A stretch of 64,000 bases of DNA, taken from the NCBI RefSeq assembly GCF_016429255.1, contig NZ_JAELUG010000010.1, positions 1-64,000 of the forward strand. Reading direction: 5' to 3'. The position numbers and the translations under genes are program-made. Of the stretch, positions 54,162 through 64,000 are shown in pieces. The stretch comes from Rhizobium sp. ASV8. GTDB taxonomy: Bacteria; Pseudomonadota; Alphaproteobacteria; Rhizobiales; Rhizobiaceae. The notes below the pieces were generated by a model that searched no databases, was not told the DNA's origin, and saw nothing but the letters and a program-made list of their open reading frames with translations. Position 1 is the first letter of the stretch. Every line of letters starts with the position of its first letter.

Positions 54162-54734
54162 TCAAGCCTGCAGGCGGCGCTGCTTTACCACCTCAAGCTC
54201 ACTCATCATGATTTCCTCGAGGAACTCGAAGTCTGACTGGCCGAGGGCGACAAGGCCGAATCTCAACTTGTAGCCCCAGTTCTTGTCCTGGGTGAAATCA
54301 AGCCAGCCCAGAAGCGGGCGAAGCGGCTGCTCCGGCGCATTCAGCCAATCCACATCCTTGCGATAGGCATTGCCGCACGCCATCTGACCAAGATAAGGCT
54401 CACCCTCGCGAACGAAGCCGATAGCCGTGAAGCTCTGGAAGCCATCTCTTTCGCCCATCTTCACAGACGGAGAATAATAGACGATGCCGTCACCGGGCTT
54501 GATCCGCTTCAGCGGCGCCCGCTTGCCATGGTTCACCTGCATGAAGCCATGTTGGCGGCCAAGGCGCACATGTTCGGCGCTGGCGACCGCCAGCCAATAG
54601 GATTTCTGCTCCGGCTCAGGCTGCCGGGACGAAGTATTCGCATGCGGGAAAAGGCGTACCGTCGCGCTCTGTCGAACAGTGTCTTCCCGCGAGAAAAGCG
54701 CGGTATCCGTGCGATCGCTTGCTTTGAATGTCAT
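54162..54734 (-). CDS. EVE domain protein with an N-terminal extension
   Basis: The product is 190 residues with a GGGAGACGACC ribosome site. The EVE domain (about 45-185) has [40 protein letters not shown] and [23 protein letters not shown] folds bind modified bases such as 5-methylcytosine. The first 44 residues are unusual for the family and of low complexity. In rhizobia the gene is usually chromosomal. Ligand not known here. Confidence 0.85.
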   Translation of the reverse strand: MTFKASDRTDTALFSREDTVRQSATVRLFPHANTSSRQPEPEQKSYWLAVASAEHVRLGRQHGFMQVNHGKRAPLKRIKPGDGIVYYSPSVKMGERDGFQSFTAIGFVREGEPYLGQMACGNAYRKDVDWLNAPEQPLRPLLGWLDFTQDKNWGYKLRFGLVALGQSDFEFLEEIMMSELEVVKQRRLQA

Positions 54735-54827
54735 GGTCGTCTCCCGTCGTTGGTATGAGACAGGTATAGACGATCATGCTGTCAATTTTTGTCAGTAGTC
54801 TTGCAGGCTGAAGAGGACTTTACCGTA

Positions 54828-56225
54828 TCAGGCAGCAGCTTTTTCCGAGCGGACCAGCAGGTAGAAGCGCGTGCAGAGCATGACCGCTGCCGAACCGAGC
54901 CCCAGCAGGAAGCCGAACCAGATGCCGATGCCACCGAAGCCGAGCGGGAACGCCAGAAGCCAGGCAAGGAAGAAGCCGATCGGCCAATAGGCAATGAGCG
55001 CCATGATCATCGGCACGCGGGCGTCCTTCAGGCCGCGCAGCAAGCCGCTGGCGATCGACTGAAGCCCGTCGACAAGCTGGAACAGGCCCGCAACGACGAT
55101 GAGCGGCGCCGCGTAGGCAAGTACTTTGGCCGCATCTGGAGAGCTCACATCCAGGAACCAGCCTCCGAGCCAGGCCGGGATCGATGCGAACAGGATGCTG
55201 CCAAAGAGCGAAATGCAGCTCGAAACGACAAGCACGACGATCGCGGCACGCTTCAGTCCGAGGAGATCGCCCTGCCCGTGCGCGACGCCGACCCGCACCG
55301 TCGCTGCCTGGCTGAGGCCGAGCGGGATCATGAAGGCGACCGATGCCCATTGCAGGGCGATACCATGCGCGGCGAGCTCGATCGTACCGATCTGCCCCAT
55401 CAGCAGCGACGCCGCCGTGAACAGGCTCACTTCGGCCAGAACCGTAACGCTGATCGGGAAGCCGAGGCGAACCACGTCCCACAAGGCATGCCAATCGGGC
55501 CGCCAGAAGCGGACGAAAATCTCATAGCGGCGCGTGTCTTCATGGGCCTGGACATAGCCGACGATGAAGAAAAAGCCTGCCGTCTGCACCGCAACGGACA
55601 CGATAGCCGCGCCGTGCAACCCCATGGCCGGCAAGCCGAAATGGCCAAGCACCAGGATGTAGGCCAGCACGGCATTCATCACCAGCATGGCGATTGTGAC
55701 CTTCAGGATGATTCCAGCCCGGCCGATTGCGCTCACCAAGGCACGAATGACGTTATAGAGTAGTCCCGGCAACAGCGCGAAATGGCCGATATCGATATAG
55801 CCGCTTGCCAGTCGCGCCACCTCCGGCTTCTGCCCGGCGGCCAGAAGGATCTGCTCCGAATAGAAAAAGGCCGGCTGCGCCACCAGCCAATAGGCCGTCA
55901 CGACCCACAGGCCCATGCGCAGTGCCCGGCGGACAGAGGCCACATCGCCCTTGCCATAGGCTTGCGCCACCAGCGGCACAACGGCGATGGAAAAGCCTGA
56001 ACCGAAAATAAGAATCGTGAACAGAAACTGAGCGGCGAGCACCATTGCGGCCAGTTGCTCCGCACCGAGCCGGCCAACGATCATCACGTCAGTCGTATTG
56101 ATGCCAAGCTGCGCCAATTGCGCGCCGATCAACGGTATACCAAGCGCCAGGGTTGCACGAATGTGCGCAGACCACGAATTATTGTTGTCATGCGCGTACG
56201 GGCGCGCAGCTAACGGCATATCCAT
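54828..56225 (-). CDS. MATE family efflux transporter
   Basis: The product is 465 residues with about twelve transmembrane helices. Typical family sequence includes LGIPLIGAQLAQLGINTTDV near the start, VAQAYGKGDVASVRRALRMG and WASVAFMIPLGLSQAATVRV later. It is the NorM/DinF group and exports cationic compounds in exchange for Na+ or H+. Start is ATG at 56225 or GTG at 56228. Confidence 0.88.
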   Translation of the reverse strand: MDMPLAARPYAHDNNNSWSAHIRATLALGIPLIGAQLAQLGINTTDVMIVGRLGAEQLAAMVLAAQFLFTILIFGSGFSIAVVPLVAQAYGKGDVASVRRALRMGLWVVTAYWLVAQPAFFYSEQILLAAGQKPEVARLASGYIDIGHFALLPGLLYNVIRALVSAIGRAGIILKVTIAMLVMNAVLAYILVLGHFGLPAMGLHGAAIVSVAVQTAGFFFIVGYVQAHEDTRRYEIFVRFWRPDWHALWDVVRLGFPISVTVLAEVSLFTAASLLMGQIGTIELAAHGIALQWASVAFMIPLGLSQAATVRVGVAHGQGDLLGLKRAAIVVLVVSSCISLFGSILFASIPAWLGGWFLDVSSPDAAKVLAYAAPLIVVAGLFQLVDGLQSIASGLLRGLKDARVPMIMALIAYWPIGFFLAWLLAFPLGFGGIGIWFGFLLGLGSAAVMLCTRFYLLVRSEKAAA

Positions 56226-56373
56226 CACGAAAACTCGATCTCTAGAATCGCGCCGACCGCCCTACCCAAGGGTGCGCAAGGTAGCGGCCTTACCGCAACT
56301 TAGGGCGAAAAGCCAGCCAACAAGCCCAGAATGCTAAAGAATTCATCATATCATCAAAATAACTGATGAAATT

Positions 56374-57630
56374 CTAGGCTGCCTCTCCGGCCTGCGACTG
56401 TGAAGCGGCAACCGGCATAGTCTTGCGAACCTTGGTCAGCAACACGACGAGCGATATGGCAATGAGAATTGCGCTCATGATGAAGGGCGCGCCAGCAAAG
56501 ACCACCGGTGCAGTTGGTTCGGTGTAGTAGCTGAACAGGTATGGGAAGAGCACGGGCCCGACGATTGCCGTGATGCTCGTCAGGCTGCCAAGCGCGCCCT
56601 GCAGCTCGCCCTGCGCCGAAGGCGGAACCTTGCTGGCGGCAATGGAACGAAGCGGCGCATCGGCAACATTTTCGATGACGGTCAGGACGACGACCACATA
56701 GACCATCCAGCCTTGCCAGGCGAACGCATAGCCCAAAAGACCGAAGCATGAGAAAACCAGCCCGAGGAGCGCGGTCTTCCATTCGCCGAGGACCGGAACC
56801 ATGCGAGGCAATACCAGCCCCATGACGATGGCCGCGCCGATGCCATAAACGCCAAGGGAGAAACCGATCTGTCCTTCGCTCCAATCATAGCGATAGGACG
56901 TGACGAAGGCCCACACGGCCGGATAGACGCCATGCGCCAGCCAGTTCAGGAACATGACGACGCAGACCCAGCCAATGCCCTGATAACGTCGGATCTGCTT
57001 GAGCGCGCCAAGCGGGTTCGCCCGACGGATATCGAACGGCCGGCGATGCTTTGCATCCAGCGTTTCCGGCAGGAGGAAGTAGGCTCCGACGAAGTTCAGA
57101 AACGCCAGAGCGGCCGCGCCGTAGAAAGGTACGCGTGGGCCGAATTCACCGAGGAACCCGCCGATAACGGGCCCAAGCACGAAGCCGACGCCGAAGGCCA
57201 TGCCGATCAGACCGAAATTCTTTGCGCGGTTTTCATCGTTGCTGATATCGGCGATATAGGCCGAACAAGTCGAGAAGCTCGCACCGCTGATCCCGGCCAG
57301 AATACGGCCGACGAACAGCATCCAGTACGAGCCGGCGATGGCACAGATGAAATTGTCGATCGCAAACGTGAACACCGAAGCGAGCAGCAGCGGGCGGCGT
57401 CCGAAGCGATCGCTCAGATTGCCGATCAGCGGCGAAAACAGGAATTGCATCCCCGCATAGGCCAGAAGCAGCCAGCCGCCTTCCGTGGCCGCAGCACTGA
57501 CCGAAGCGCCGGTCAACTCTTCCAGATATTTCGGCATGACCGGCATGATGATCGCGATGCCGATAACGTCGAGAAAGAGGATTAGGAAGACGAGGAACAG
57601 CCCGCGCCGCGCAAATTTCTGATCGATCAT
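56374..57630 (-). CDS. MFS transporter, TetA/drug-exporter type
   Basis: The product is 418 residues from the ATG at 57630 (AGAAGGC site). There are about twelve helices. It has the MFS motif [20 protein letters not shown] between helices 2 and 3 and [20 protein letters not shown]-type helix 1. This is the antiporter group with TetA relatives. A LysR gene lies upstream in the same direction. Substrate not known. Confidence 0.87.
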   Translation of the reverse strand: MIDQKFARRGLFLVFLILFLDVIGIAIIMPVMPKYLEELTGASVSAAATEGGWLLLAYAGMQFLFSPLIGNLSDRFGRRPLLLASVFTFAIDNFICAIAGSYWMLFVGRILAGISGASFSTCSAYIADISNDENRAKNFGLIGMAFGVGFVLGPVIGGFLGEFGPRVPFYGAAALAFLNFVGAYFLLPETLDAKHRRPFDIRRANPLGALKQIRRYQGIGWVCVVMFLNWLAHGVYPAVWAFVTSYRYDWSEGQIGFSLGVYGIGAAIVMGLVLPRMVPVLGEWKTALLGLVFSCFGLLGYAFAWQGWMVYVVVVLTVIENVADAPLRSIAASKVPPSAQGELQGALGSLTSITAIVGPVLFPYLFSYYTEPTAPVVFAGAPFIMSAILIAISLVVLLTKVRKTMPVAASQSQAGEAA

Positions 57631-57787
57631 GGAGTTGCCTTCTGGGGCTCCGCCTCCATGAAAGAGACAGAACGTGAACGAAAACCGTGGATGTTCCAAT
57701 ACATAAAGATTTTGGCAGAAACAATCCGTGAACGCTTCAATCTTATTGATTTATCGCCGGCTTTTTTTGATCCTTCAACCAGAACGT

Positions 57788-58699
57788 CTATCTGTCCTTG
57801 CTGCGGCGCTGCTCACGATTCAGGAAATCGACGAAGGCCCGTAGCGGTGTCGGCATGTGCCGTCGGCTGGCGTAATAGAGGAACGGGCCGGAGAAGGCTG
57901 TGTTCCATTCCTCGAGAATCGGCACCAGTTCACCCCTTTCGATCTGCGGCGCCAGAAATTCGCGAAAGGTCCTGATGATGCCGAGGCCGGCAACGGCGGC
58001 GCTGCGCTCGATATCGATGGAATTCGTGGCAACAACCATCGATGGCGCAATGACGATCGTCTCCTCGCCTCTTTCGAACTCCCAGGGCAGGACCGAGCCG
58101 CTCAGGAACCGATGACGGATGCAGCGATGCTCGAGTATGTCTCGCGGATGTTGCGGTATGCCGTTTGCGGCGAGATAGGCCGGCGCGGCAGCGGTAATGT
58201 AATGCTGTTGCCGCGGCCCGATCGGCATGGCTATCATGTCTTTTTCCAGCCTCTCGTCATAGCGGATACCGGCGTCGTAGCCGGCCGCCACGACGTCGAT
58301 GAAACTGTCCTCGGCAACGATCTCGACTGAGATCGCCGGATACTCCATTAGAAAACGGCTGATGATGTCGGGCATGACGACCGTGGCGGCAACTATCGGC
58401 ACATTCAGCCGCAAAGTTCCGCCGACGCTGTCGCGAAAGCTGTTGATGTCGTCGAGCGCCACGGCGATCTCGCTCATGGCCGGGGTCAGGCGTTCCATCA
58501 GCCGTTCCCCGGCCTCCGTCGGCGTCACGCTCCGGGTCGTGCGATTGAGCAGACGCACCGCCAGCCGCTCTTCCAACCGGCGAACCGCTTCGCTCAGCGA
58601 TGAAGCGGAAACTCCACGTTTGCGCGCCGCTTCGCGAAAGCTTCGCTCGCGAGCAACTGCGGTGAAGGCAACGAGATCAGCCAGCGGCAAGTCATCCAT
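57788..58699 (-). CDS. LysR-family regulator divergent from aldo/keto reductase
   Basis: The product is 303 residues from the ATG at 58699. The HTH is in [20 protein letters not shown] and [20 protein letters not shown], and the rest is the effector domain ([20 protein letters not shown]). The gene is divergent from the aldo/keto reductase at 58808 and probably controls it. The family with [11 protein letters not shown] is common in Rhizobium. Confidence 0.88.
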   Translation of the reverse strand: MDDLPLADLVAFTAVARERSFREAARKRGVSASSLSEAVRRLEERLAVRLLNRTTRSVTPTEAGERLMERLTPAMSEIAVALDDINSFRDSVGGTLRLNVPIVAATVVMPDIISRFLMEYPAISVEIVAEDSFIDVVAAGYDAGIRYDERLEKDMIAMPIGPRQQHYITAAAPAYLAANGIPQHPRDILEHRCIRHRFLSGSVLPWEFERGEETIVIAPSMVVATNSIDIERSAAVAGLGIIRTFREFLAPQIERGELVPILEEWNTAFSGPFLYYASRRHMPTPLRAFVDFLNREQRRSKDR

Positions 58700-58807
58700 T
58701 GTGCGAAATTCCAAACAACCCGTTTCGATTTCCTGGGATTATCGCACAGAGACCAAAGGAGTAAAACCAGAGGGAAAACAGAAGCGCTTCCGCCAAGGAG
58801 AACGAGG

Positions 58808-59800
58808 ATGGAAAAGCATCAATTGGGCAAGACCGGACCGCAAGTCTCCGCTCTCGGCCTCGGTTGCATGGGGATGTCTGGCATGTATGGCCCATCCGAC
58901 CGCGCCGAAAGCATAGCCACCATCCATGCCGCGCTCGATGCCGGCATCAACCTGCTGGATACAGGCGATTTCTATGGCATGGGCCACAATGAGATGCTGA
59001 TCGGCGAGGCTATCAAAGGGCTGAATCGGGAAGATTTCCTGCTCAGCGTCAAGTTCGGCGCGCTTCGCGACCCCAGCGGCGCATGGCTCGGCTATGATGC
59101 GCGACCGGCGGCGATCAGGAACTTCGTCGCCTATTCTCTCCAACGGCTGGGTGTCGATCATATCGACATCTACCGCCCTGCCCGCCTTGATCCCAACGTC
59201 CCGATCGAAGACCAGATCGGCGCGATATCGGATCTCATCAAAGCCGGTTACATCAGGCATATCGGTCTATCGGAAGTCGGCGCGGACACCATCCGCCGCG
59301 CCGCCGCCGTCCATCCGATTGTCGACCTCCAGATCGAATATTCGCTGATCTCGCGCGGTATCGAGGACAAGATCCTGCCGGCGTGCCGCGAACTCGACAT
59401 CGGCATCACCGCCTACGGCGTCCTGTCGCGCGGCCTTATCAGTGGGCATTGGCAGAAGGAGAGTGCCCAGAAAGGCGATTTCCGCAGTATGAGCCCACGT
59501 TTCCAGGCCGGAAACGTGGAAAAGAACCTGCAACTGGTCGAAGCGCTGCGAGAGATCGCCGAAGCCAAAAGCGCCAGCGTCGCACAGATCGCGATCGCCT
59601 GGGTCGTTGCTCAAGGCAAGGAAATCATCCCGGTCATCGGCGCCCGCCGTCGCGACCGTCTCACGGAAGCGCTGGGAGCTCTCAAGGTCGAATTGTCGGG
59701 AGCCGACCTAGCCGCGATCGAGCGGGCAATCCCCAAAAATGCCGCCGCCGGCGGCCGCTATCCGGAGGCGCAGCTGACGCATCTCGACAGCGAAAGGTAG
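58808..59800 (+). CDS. Aldo/keto reductase
   Basis: The product is 330 residues. The N-terminal motif [20 protein letters not shown], catalytic Asp-Tyr in [13 protein letters not shown], and Lys in [11 protein letters not shown] define the AKR fold. [20 protein letters not shown] closes with the NADPH loop. It is the YccK/YdhF-like group. A LysR regulator is divergent. The substrate is unknown. Confidence 0.9.
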   Translation: MEKHQLGKTGPQVSALGLGCMGMSGMYGPSDRAESIATIHAALDAGINLLDTGDFYGMGHNEMLIGEAIKGLNREDFLLSVKFGALRDPSGAWLGYDARPAAIRNFVAYSLQRLGVDHIDIYRPARLDPNVPIEDQIGAISDLIKAGYIRHIGLSEVGADTIRRAAAVHPIVDLQIEYSLISRGIEDKILPACRELDIGITAYGVLSRGLISGHWQKESAQKGDFRSMSPRFQAGNVEKNLQLVEALREIAEAKSASVAQIAIAWVVAQGKEIIPVIGARRRDRLTEALGALKVELSGADLAAIERAIPKNAAAGGRYPEAQLTHLDSER

Positions 59801-59852
59801 CAAGCGAATGAGGCTGCCCGCTCGCCGGTCGTCCGGGAGCGGGCAAACAGAA

Positions 59853-60773
59853 TCAAACCGGGTTATTGAGCGTATCGCAATCACTGAGCTTGCCGGAATC
59901 GAAGCCCTTCTTGAACCACTTCACGCGCTGCGCCGAGGTGCCATGGTTGAAACTGTCGGGCACGACATAGCCTTGCGTGCGCTTCTGCAGCGTATCGTCG
60001 CCGATCTGCTGGGCCGCATTCAGGGCCTCTTCGAGATCTCCAGCCTGCAAGATGCCCTTCTGCTGCGTGAACTTGCCCCAGATGCCTGCAAAGCAATCGG
60101 CCTGCAGCTCGATGCGCACCGACATCTTGTTGGCATCCACCTCGCTCATGTTGCGGCGAGCCTGATTGAACTTCGGCAGGATACCGAGCTGATCCTGAAC
60201 GTGGTGGCCGACTTCATGCGCAATGACATAGGCCTGGGCGAAATCGCCCGACGCACCGAATTGATCCTTCATCTGCTTGAAGAAGGCCATATCAAGATAG
60301 ATCTTCTGGTCGCTCGGGCAATAGAAGGGTCCGGTCGCAGCCGAAGCTTGTCCGCAGGCCGAAGGGAAGCTGCCGGAAAACAGCACCAGCTTCGGATCCG
60401 TGTAGGTCTGCCCCATCGACTTGAAAATGCCGGTCCAGGTGTCTTCCGTATCGGCAAGAACGGTGGCGACAAACTGCTTCATCTCGTCGTTGGCAGCTTG
60501 GCCGCCGCCACTGCCAGTTGAGGTGCTTTGCTGATATCCGGAACCGCCACCCTGCAGCACGCCGGTCTGCTGGAGCAGGCCCATGACGTCGACGCCCATG
60601 GCCTTCAAGACCAGGAAGATTACGACAAGGACAATGATGGTACGAAAGCTCAATCCGCCGCCGCCGATGCCGCCGCCGGGGAAGCGAAAGCCGCCACCAC
60701 CCCCGCCGCTCATCGGCGATGAGCCGCGCTCGTCCTCGATATTGTCGGATTGCCGACGTCCCTTCCAATCCAT
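59853..60773 (-). CDS. Neutral zinc metallopeptidase (YpfJ-like)
   Basis: The product is 306 residues from the ATG at 60773 with a CAGGAGG site. A Gly-rich start (GGGGGGFRFPGGG) is followed by one transmembrane helix (TIIVLVVIFLVLKAMGV), then the zinc site VIAHEVGHHVQDQLGI and a third ligand in ELQADCFAGIWGKF. The peptidase domain faces the periplasm. The family has an unclear substrate. Confidence 0.9.
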   Translation of the reverse strand: MDWKGRRQSDNIEDERGSSPMSGGGGGGFRFPGGGIGGGGLSFRTIIVLVVIFLVLKAMGVDVMGLLQQTGVLQGGGSGYQQSTSTGSGGGQAANDEMKQFVATVLADTEDTWTGIFKSMGQTYTDPKLVLFSGSFPSACGQASAATGPFYCPSDQKIYLDMAFFKQMKDQFGASGDFAQAYVIAHEVGHHVQDQLGILPKFNQARRNMSEVDANKMSVRIELQADCFAGIWGKFTQQKGILQAGDLEEALNAAQQIGDDTLQKRTQGYVVPDSFNHGTSAQRVKWFKKGFDSGKLSDCDTLNNPV

Positions 60774-60866
60774 AGTGCACCTCCTGGCGATGCCTAAAAT
60801 CAAAGTCCCTTGAGGCATTTATATATCCAGGAGGACGAACAAAGCCAGTTGGCTATCGACAGAAGA

Positions 60867-61358
60867 TCAGCTTAAACGGCGGCGATGCCATATTTCTTTC
60901 GACAACTGCCAGAGAAGCACGATCGCAATACCTGCGGTTACAATGAGCGGTGCGATTTCATCGCCGCTGAAGGCGACTTTGTTCATGATGCGGCCAGGGA
61001 TGAATGTGAATAAGCCGGCGCCAACAATCCCGACAAAATAGATGCCTTTAACGATGCGCTTGTGAGCTTCGATATCACCCTTGCGGGCATTGACGATGGC
61101 TCCCCAGCAACCGAAGAGGACATAGGCGGACAGCAGATGGATGGGGCTGAAGCCGTAAAACATCTTGATCTGGTGAATGAAGAAGCTCGACAGCGCCGTG
61201 ATCACCATGAGGCAAAGCCAGATTTTGCCAAGCAGCCGATGTCTCGGCGTTCCTTTTGGTTGCAGAAGAAGATAGGCGCCGAGCACGGCGGCCGGGACGA
61301 CCGCCGCAACGTGAATCTGAATTGCGATGGAAGCATGAAGAAGCGGCTCGAAAGTCAT
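60867..61358 (-). CDS. DUF2306 membrane protein
   Basis: The product is 163 residues with about five transmembrane helices: HVAAVVPAAVLGAYLLLQPK, SFFIHQIKMFYGFSPIHLLS and VGIVGAGLFTFIPGRIMNKV. The pattern HXXXAVXAXXLGXXXLXXPKGXXXHRXLG-like is DUF2306. Function unknown. It is divergent from the LytTR regulator, which probably controls it. Confidence 0.82.
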   Translation of the reverse strand: MTFEPLLHASIAIQIHVAAVVPAAVLGAYLLLQPKGTPRHRLLGKIWLCLMVITALSSFFIHQIKMFYGFSPIHLLSAYVLFGCWGAIVNARKGDIEAHKRIVKGIYFVGIVGAGLFTFIPGRIMNKVAFSGDEIAPLIVTAGIAIVLLWQLSKEIWHRRRLS

Positions 61359-61423
61359 GGCGGGGATCCGGTTGAGTTTGTCGAGCCTTTCCGCGATATT
61401 GTCTCTCTCTCAATTGAAATTGC

Positions 61424-62269
61424 ATGGAAAAACGGGAAAATTTCGTGGATCACACCTTTCTGCAATCCACGCTTCGCGAATTGCAGGCCGTCTGGCGCTC
61501 GCCGCGGCTTTGGGGAACCTTCATAACGGTCGTCTTGATCTTTGCCGTAACAGGTCCCTATGGCACCTTTTCGCGCCTGATGCCGGGCGCGCGGCTGGGC
61601 TACTGGCTCGTTCTTCACGCCATGGCCTGGTCCATCGCTATCGTCTTCTCCATTATTGCTGAAATCCTCCTGCGCCAATGGATGAGCAGCTTGTTCGTCC
61701 GAATGATGACCGGATCGATCATCGCGGCACTCCCGATCGGCTTCGGCATCAGTCTCGTCGATCTGGCATTCTTCGGAACCGTGCCCGGCTTGGCAGACAG
61801 CCTGCGCCAGTCGCTGACCTCACTGCCGCTTTGCCTGCTCTTCTGTTTTCTGACCTATTTGACGATGCACCAGCAAATCGCGACTGCGGCGGCGGGATCC
61901 ACCGAGGAGAACCCGGGTCCAGCCCCAGTCAAGATATCCGAAATCAAAGACCCGCCAACACAAGCACCTATCGTGACGCGCCTGAAACCGGAAAATCGCG
62001 GAGCTCTCGTCAGGCTCGCTGTTCGAGACCACTATACCGAAGTCATCACGAGCCGCGGCCGTGAACTTGTGCTGCTGCGCTTCGGCGACGCGTTGATGGA
62101 AATCGGCGATACCGAAGGCATGCGCCTGCATCGATCTCATTGGATTGCCGCAAGCCATGTGGCTGCATTGAAACGCGACAACGGCAAGCTTTTCATCATA
62201 GCCCGCGACGGTACGGAAATGCCGGTGAGCCGCCCCTACGCCGAAGCCGTTCGCCGCCGTTTCGGCTAG
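61424..62269 (+). CDS. Membrane-bound LytTR transcriptional regulator
   Basis: The product is 281 residues with four transmembrane helices in the first half (FITVVLIFAVTGPYGTFSRL, LVLHAMAWSIAIVFSIIAEI and others) and a C-terminal LytTR DNA-binding domain (LVRLAVRDHYTEVITSRGRE, GMRLHRSHWIAASHVAALKR). It is divergent from the DUF2306 gene with a 65-bp gap. Membrane-anchored LytTR regulators often control an adjacent membrane protein, which the layout supports here. Confidence 0.87.
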   Translation: MEKRENFVDHTFLQSTLRELQAVWRSPRLWGTFITVVLIFAVTGPYGTFSRLMPGARLGYWLVLHAMAWSIAIVFSIIAEILLRQWMSSLFVRMMTGSIIAALPIGFGISLVDLAFFGTVPGLADSLRQSLTSLPLCLLFCFLTYLTMHQQIATAAAGSTEENPGPAPVKISEIKDPPTQAPIVTRLKPENRGALVRLAVRDHYTEVITSRGRELVLLRFGDALMEIGDTEGMRLHRSHWIAASHVAALKRDNGKLFIIARDGTEMPVSRPYAEAVRRRFG

Positions 62270-62438
62270 CGCGGGCAAAGTATGCAGAATTCATGTCGAT
62301 TCCGCCATTTATGGGGTTCCGTTTGCAAATACATTTGCCTATAAGCCGCTTCTAGCCTGAAAATATTGCCCATGCGCCCCGACCGGTGATCTCCCACCCT
62401 GGCCGGCTTTTTGCGCAACAAAAAATGGATGTGAGCCC

Positions 62439-64000
62439 ATGCCGAAGCGCCAAGATATCAAATCGATCCTCATTATCGGCGCAGGACCGATTGTTATCGG
62501 CCAGGCTTGCGAATTCGACTATTCCGGCACCCAGGCCTGTAAGGCACTCCGAGAGGAAGGCTACCGCGTCATCCTCGTCAATTCCAACCCGGCAACGATC
62601 ATGACCGACCCGGGTCTTGCGGATGCGACCTATGTGGAACCGATCACGCCTGAGGTCGTCGCCAAGATCATCGCCAAGGAGCGCCCGGACGCGCTCTTGC
62701 CGACCATGGGCGGCCAGACGGCACTGAACACGGCGCTCTCGCTAAAGCGCATGGGCGTGCTCGATCGCTACAATGTCGAGATGATCGGCGCCAAGCCCGC
62801 CGCCATCGACATGGCCGAAGATCGCGCCCTCTTCCGCGAAGCCATGGCCCGCATCGGCCTCGAAACGCCGCGCTCCATGCTGGCGAATGCCACCGACATC
62901 AAGGATGCCGATCGCAAGACCCACGAGGCGGAGCGCAGCAAGCTGAAGGCGTCGCTGTCAGGCGCCGAGCTCGACAAGGCGCTCGATACACTGGAAAACC
63001 AGTGGAACCTCGGCGAGAGCGATCGCAAGCAGCGCTATATGAGCCACGCGATGGCCGTAGCCGCGCAGGCGCTTGACCATGTCGGTCTGCCCGCGATCAT
63101 CCGTCCATCCTTTACGCTCGGCGGCACCGGCGGTGGCATCGCCTACAACCGCTCGGAGTTCTTCGAGATCATCGGCGGCGGCCTCGATGCCTCCCCGACC
63201 ACCGAAGTGCTGATCGAAGAATCGGTTCTCGGCTGGAAGGAATTCGAGATGGAAGTGGTCCGCGACACGGCGGACAACTGCATCATCATCTGCTCGATCG
63301 AAAACATCGATCCGATGGGCGTCCACACCGGCGATTCGATCACCGTTGCCCCGGCCCTGACGCTGACGGACAAAGAATACCAGATCATGCGTAACGCCTC
63401 GATCGCGGTCCTGCGCGAAATCGGCGTCGAAACCGGCGGCTCGAACGTGCAGTTCGCGGTCAATCCGAAGGATGGCCGTCTCGTCGTCATCGAAATGAAC
63501 CCGCGCGTGTCGCGGTCTTCCGCCCTCGCCTCGAAGGCCACCGGCTTCCCGATCGCCAAGATCGCCGCAAAGCTCGCCGTCGGCTACACGCTGGACGAGC
63601 TGGAAAACGACATCACCGGCGGCGCGACCCCGGCATCTTTCGAGCCGTCGATCGACTATGTCGTCACCAAGATCCCGCGTTTCGCCTTCGAAAAATTCCC
63701 AGGCGCTTCCCCGGTTCTGACCACCGCCATGAAATCGGTCGGTGAAGTCATGGCCATCGGCCGTACATTCGCCGAGTCGCTGCAGAAGGCATTGCGCGGC
63801 CTCGAAACCGGCCTGACGGGCCTGGACGAGATCGAAATCCCCGGCACTGAGGAAGGCGAAGGCAACCGCAACGCCATCCGCGCCGCCATCGGCACCCCGA
63901 CACCGGACCGCCTGCGCATGGTCGCCCAAGCGCTGCGCCTTGGCCTGACGCCGGAAGAGGTGCACGAAGGCTGCAAGATCGACCCCTGGTTCCTGGAGCA
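62439..64000 (+). CDS. carB: Carbamoyl-phosphate synthase large subunit (5' part)
   Basis: The first 520 codons are in the window, starting [20 protein letters not shown]. The ATP-grasp region has SYTEEGYRV-like sequence ([20 protein letters not shown]) and [20 protein letters not shown], then a long second part with [20 protein letters not shown]. It uses bicarbonate, glutamine and ATP with CarA to make carbamoyl phosphate. It runs off the right edge, truncated by the window. carA is 8.4 kb upstream. Confidence 0.96.
   Translation, partial: MPKRQDIKSILIIGAGPIVIGQACEFDYSGTQACKALREEGYRVILVNSNPATIMTDPGLADATYVEPITPEVVAKIIAKERPDALLPTMGGQTALNTALSLKRMGVLDRYNVEMIGAKPAAIDMAEDRALFREAMARIGLETPRSMLANATDIKDADRKTHEAERSKLKASLSGAELDKALDTLENQWNLGESDRKQRYMSHAMAVAAQALDHVGLPAIIRPSFTLGGTGGGIAYNRSEFFEIIGGGLDASPTTEVLIEESVLGWKEFEMEVVRDTADNCIIICSIENIDPMGVHTGDSITVAPALTLTDKEYQIMRNASIAVLREIGVETGGSNVQFAVNPKDGRLVVIEMNPRVSRSSALASKATGFPIAKIAAKLAVGYTLDELENDITGGATPASFEPSIDYVVTKIPRFAFEKFPGASPVLTTAMKSVGEVMAIGRTFAESLQKALRGLETGLTGLDEIEIPGTEEGEGNRNAIRAAIGTPTPDRLRMVAQALRLGLTPEEVHEGCKIDPWFLE

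Noticed and set aside
62958-63965. A 335-codon minus-strand frame antisense to carB
   Set aside because: The carB coding sequence is conserved throughout; the opposite frame is rich in Asp/Arg/Gly as expected of a shadow frame.

Overview
The window looks like a chromosomal segment from a Rhizobiaceae bacterium, most likely Rhizobium. The indications are high coding GC, a DUF930/TonB-like protein, separate carA and carB loci, a 685-residue RpoD with nearby dnaG, and palindromic mosaic repeats of the RIME type. No database search was possible, so every family name below rests on recognition of sequence motifs and gene order.

Positions 1 to about 21000 are a prophage whose left end lies outside the window. 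A CI/LexA-like repressor (19087..19875, +) is flanked by operator-like ATGTYRACAT palindromes. Almost everything to its left is transcribed leftward as one late operon. It starts with small early genes (18.9-17.0 kb), then small and large terminase, portal, prohead protease fused to scaffold, cement protein, major capsid, head-tail connectors, tail terminator, tail tube, a tail-assembly chaperone pair joined by a -1 frameshift site (AAATTTT), tape measure and tail-tip proteins. Two cargo segments face the other way. One is an AT-rich block at 4.6-6.5 kb with a lipoprotein and two paralogous secreted proteins, one cut short by a REP-associated (RAYT) transposase bounded by perfect 19-bp inverted repeats. 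The other is a METTL20-like protein methyltransferase at 16.2-17.0 kb. No integrase, replication or lysis gene is visible here.

Positions 21.1-35.6 kb carry a FixL/FixJ-like two-component pair, an ABC transporter (fused double permease plus ATPase with an AAA-associated C-terminus, no binding protein) with RIME-like repeats between its genes, a SARP/TPR regulator, tRNA-Ile2(CAU), a SIMPL protein, two paralogous small secreted proteins, YjbQ, a DUF1428 protein, a GNAT acetyltransferase, a LysR regulator and a B3/4-domain protein.

Positions 35.6-54.7 kb hold an AraC regulator, an EamA transporter, the DUF930 protein, an APH-like kinase, rpoD, tdh-kbl (threonine catabolism to glycine), an SDR, the dnaG-recQ pair, a short secreted protein followed by three consecutive hairpins with C-rich loops (a possible sRNA), an uncharacterised 300-residue protein, a YqeY protein, carA and an EVE-domain protein. 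Positions 54.8-64 kb hold MATE and MFS exporters, a LysR/aldo-keto reductase divergent pair, a YpfJ-like metallopeptidase, a DUF2306 membrane protein divergent from a membrane-bound LytTR regulator, and the 5' part of carB running off the right edge.

The regions most worth attention are the moron block with its RAYT-disrupted paralog, the methyltransferase inside the prophage, the recoding and nested-start signals in the phage late genes, and the three-hairpin element at 50.75-50.89 kb.
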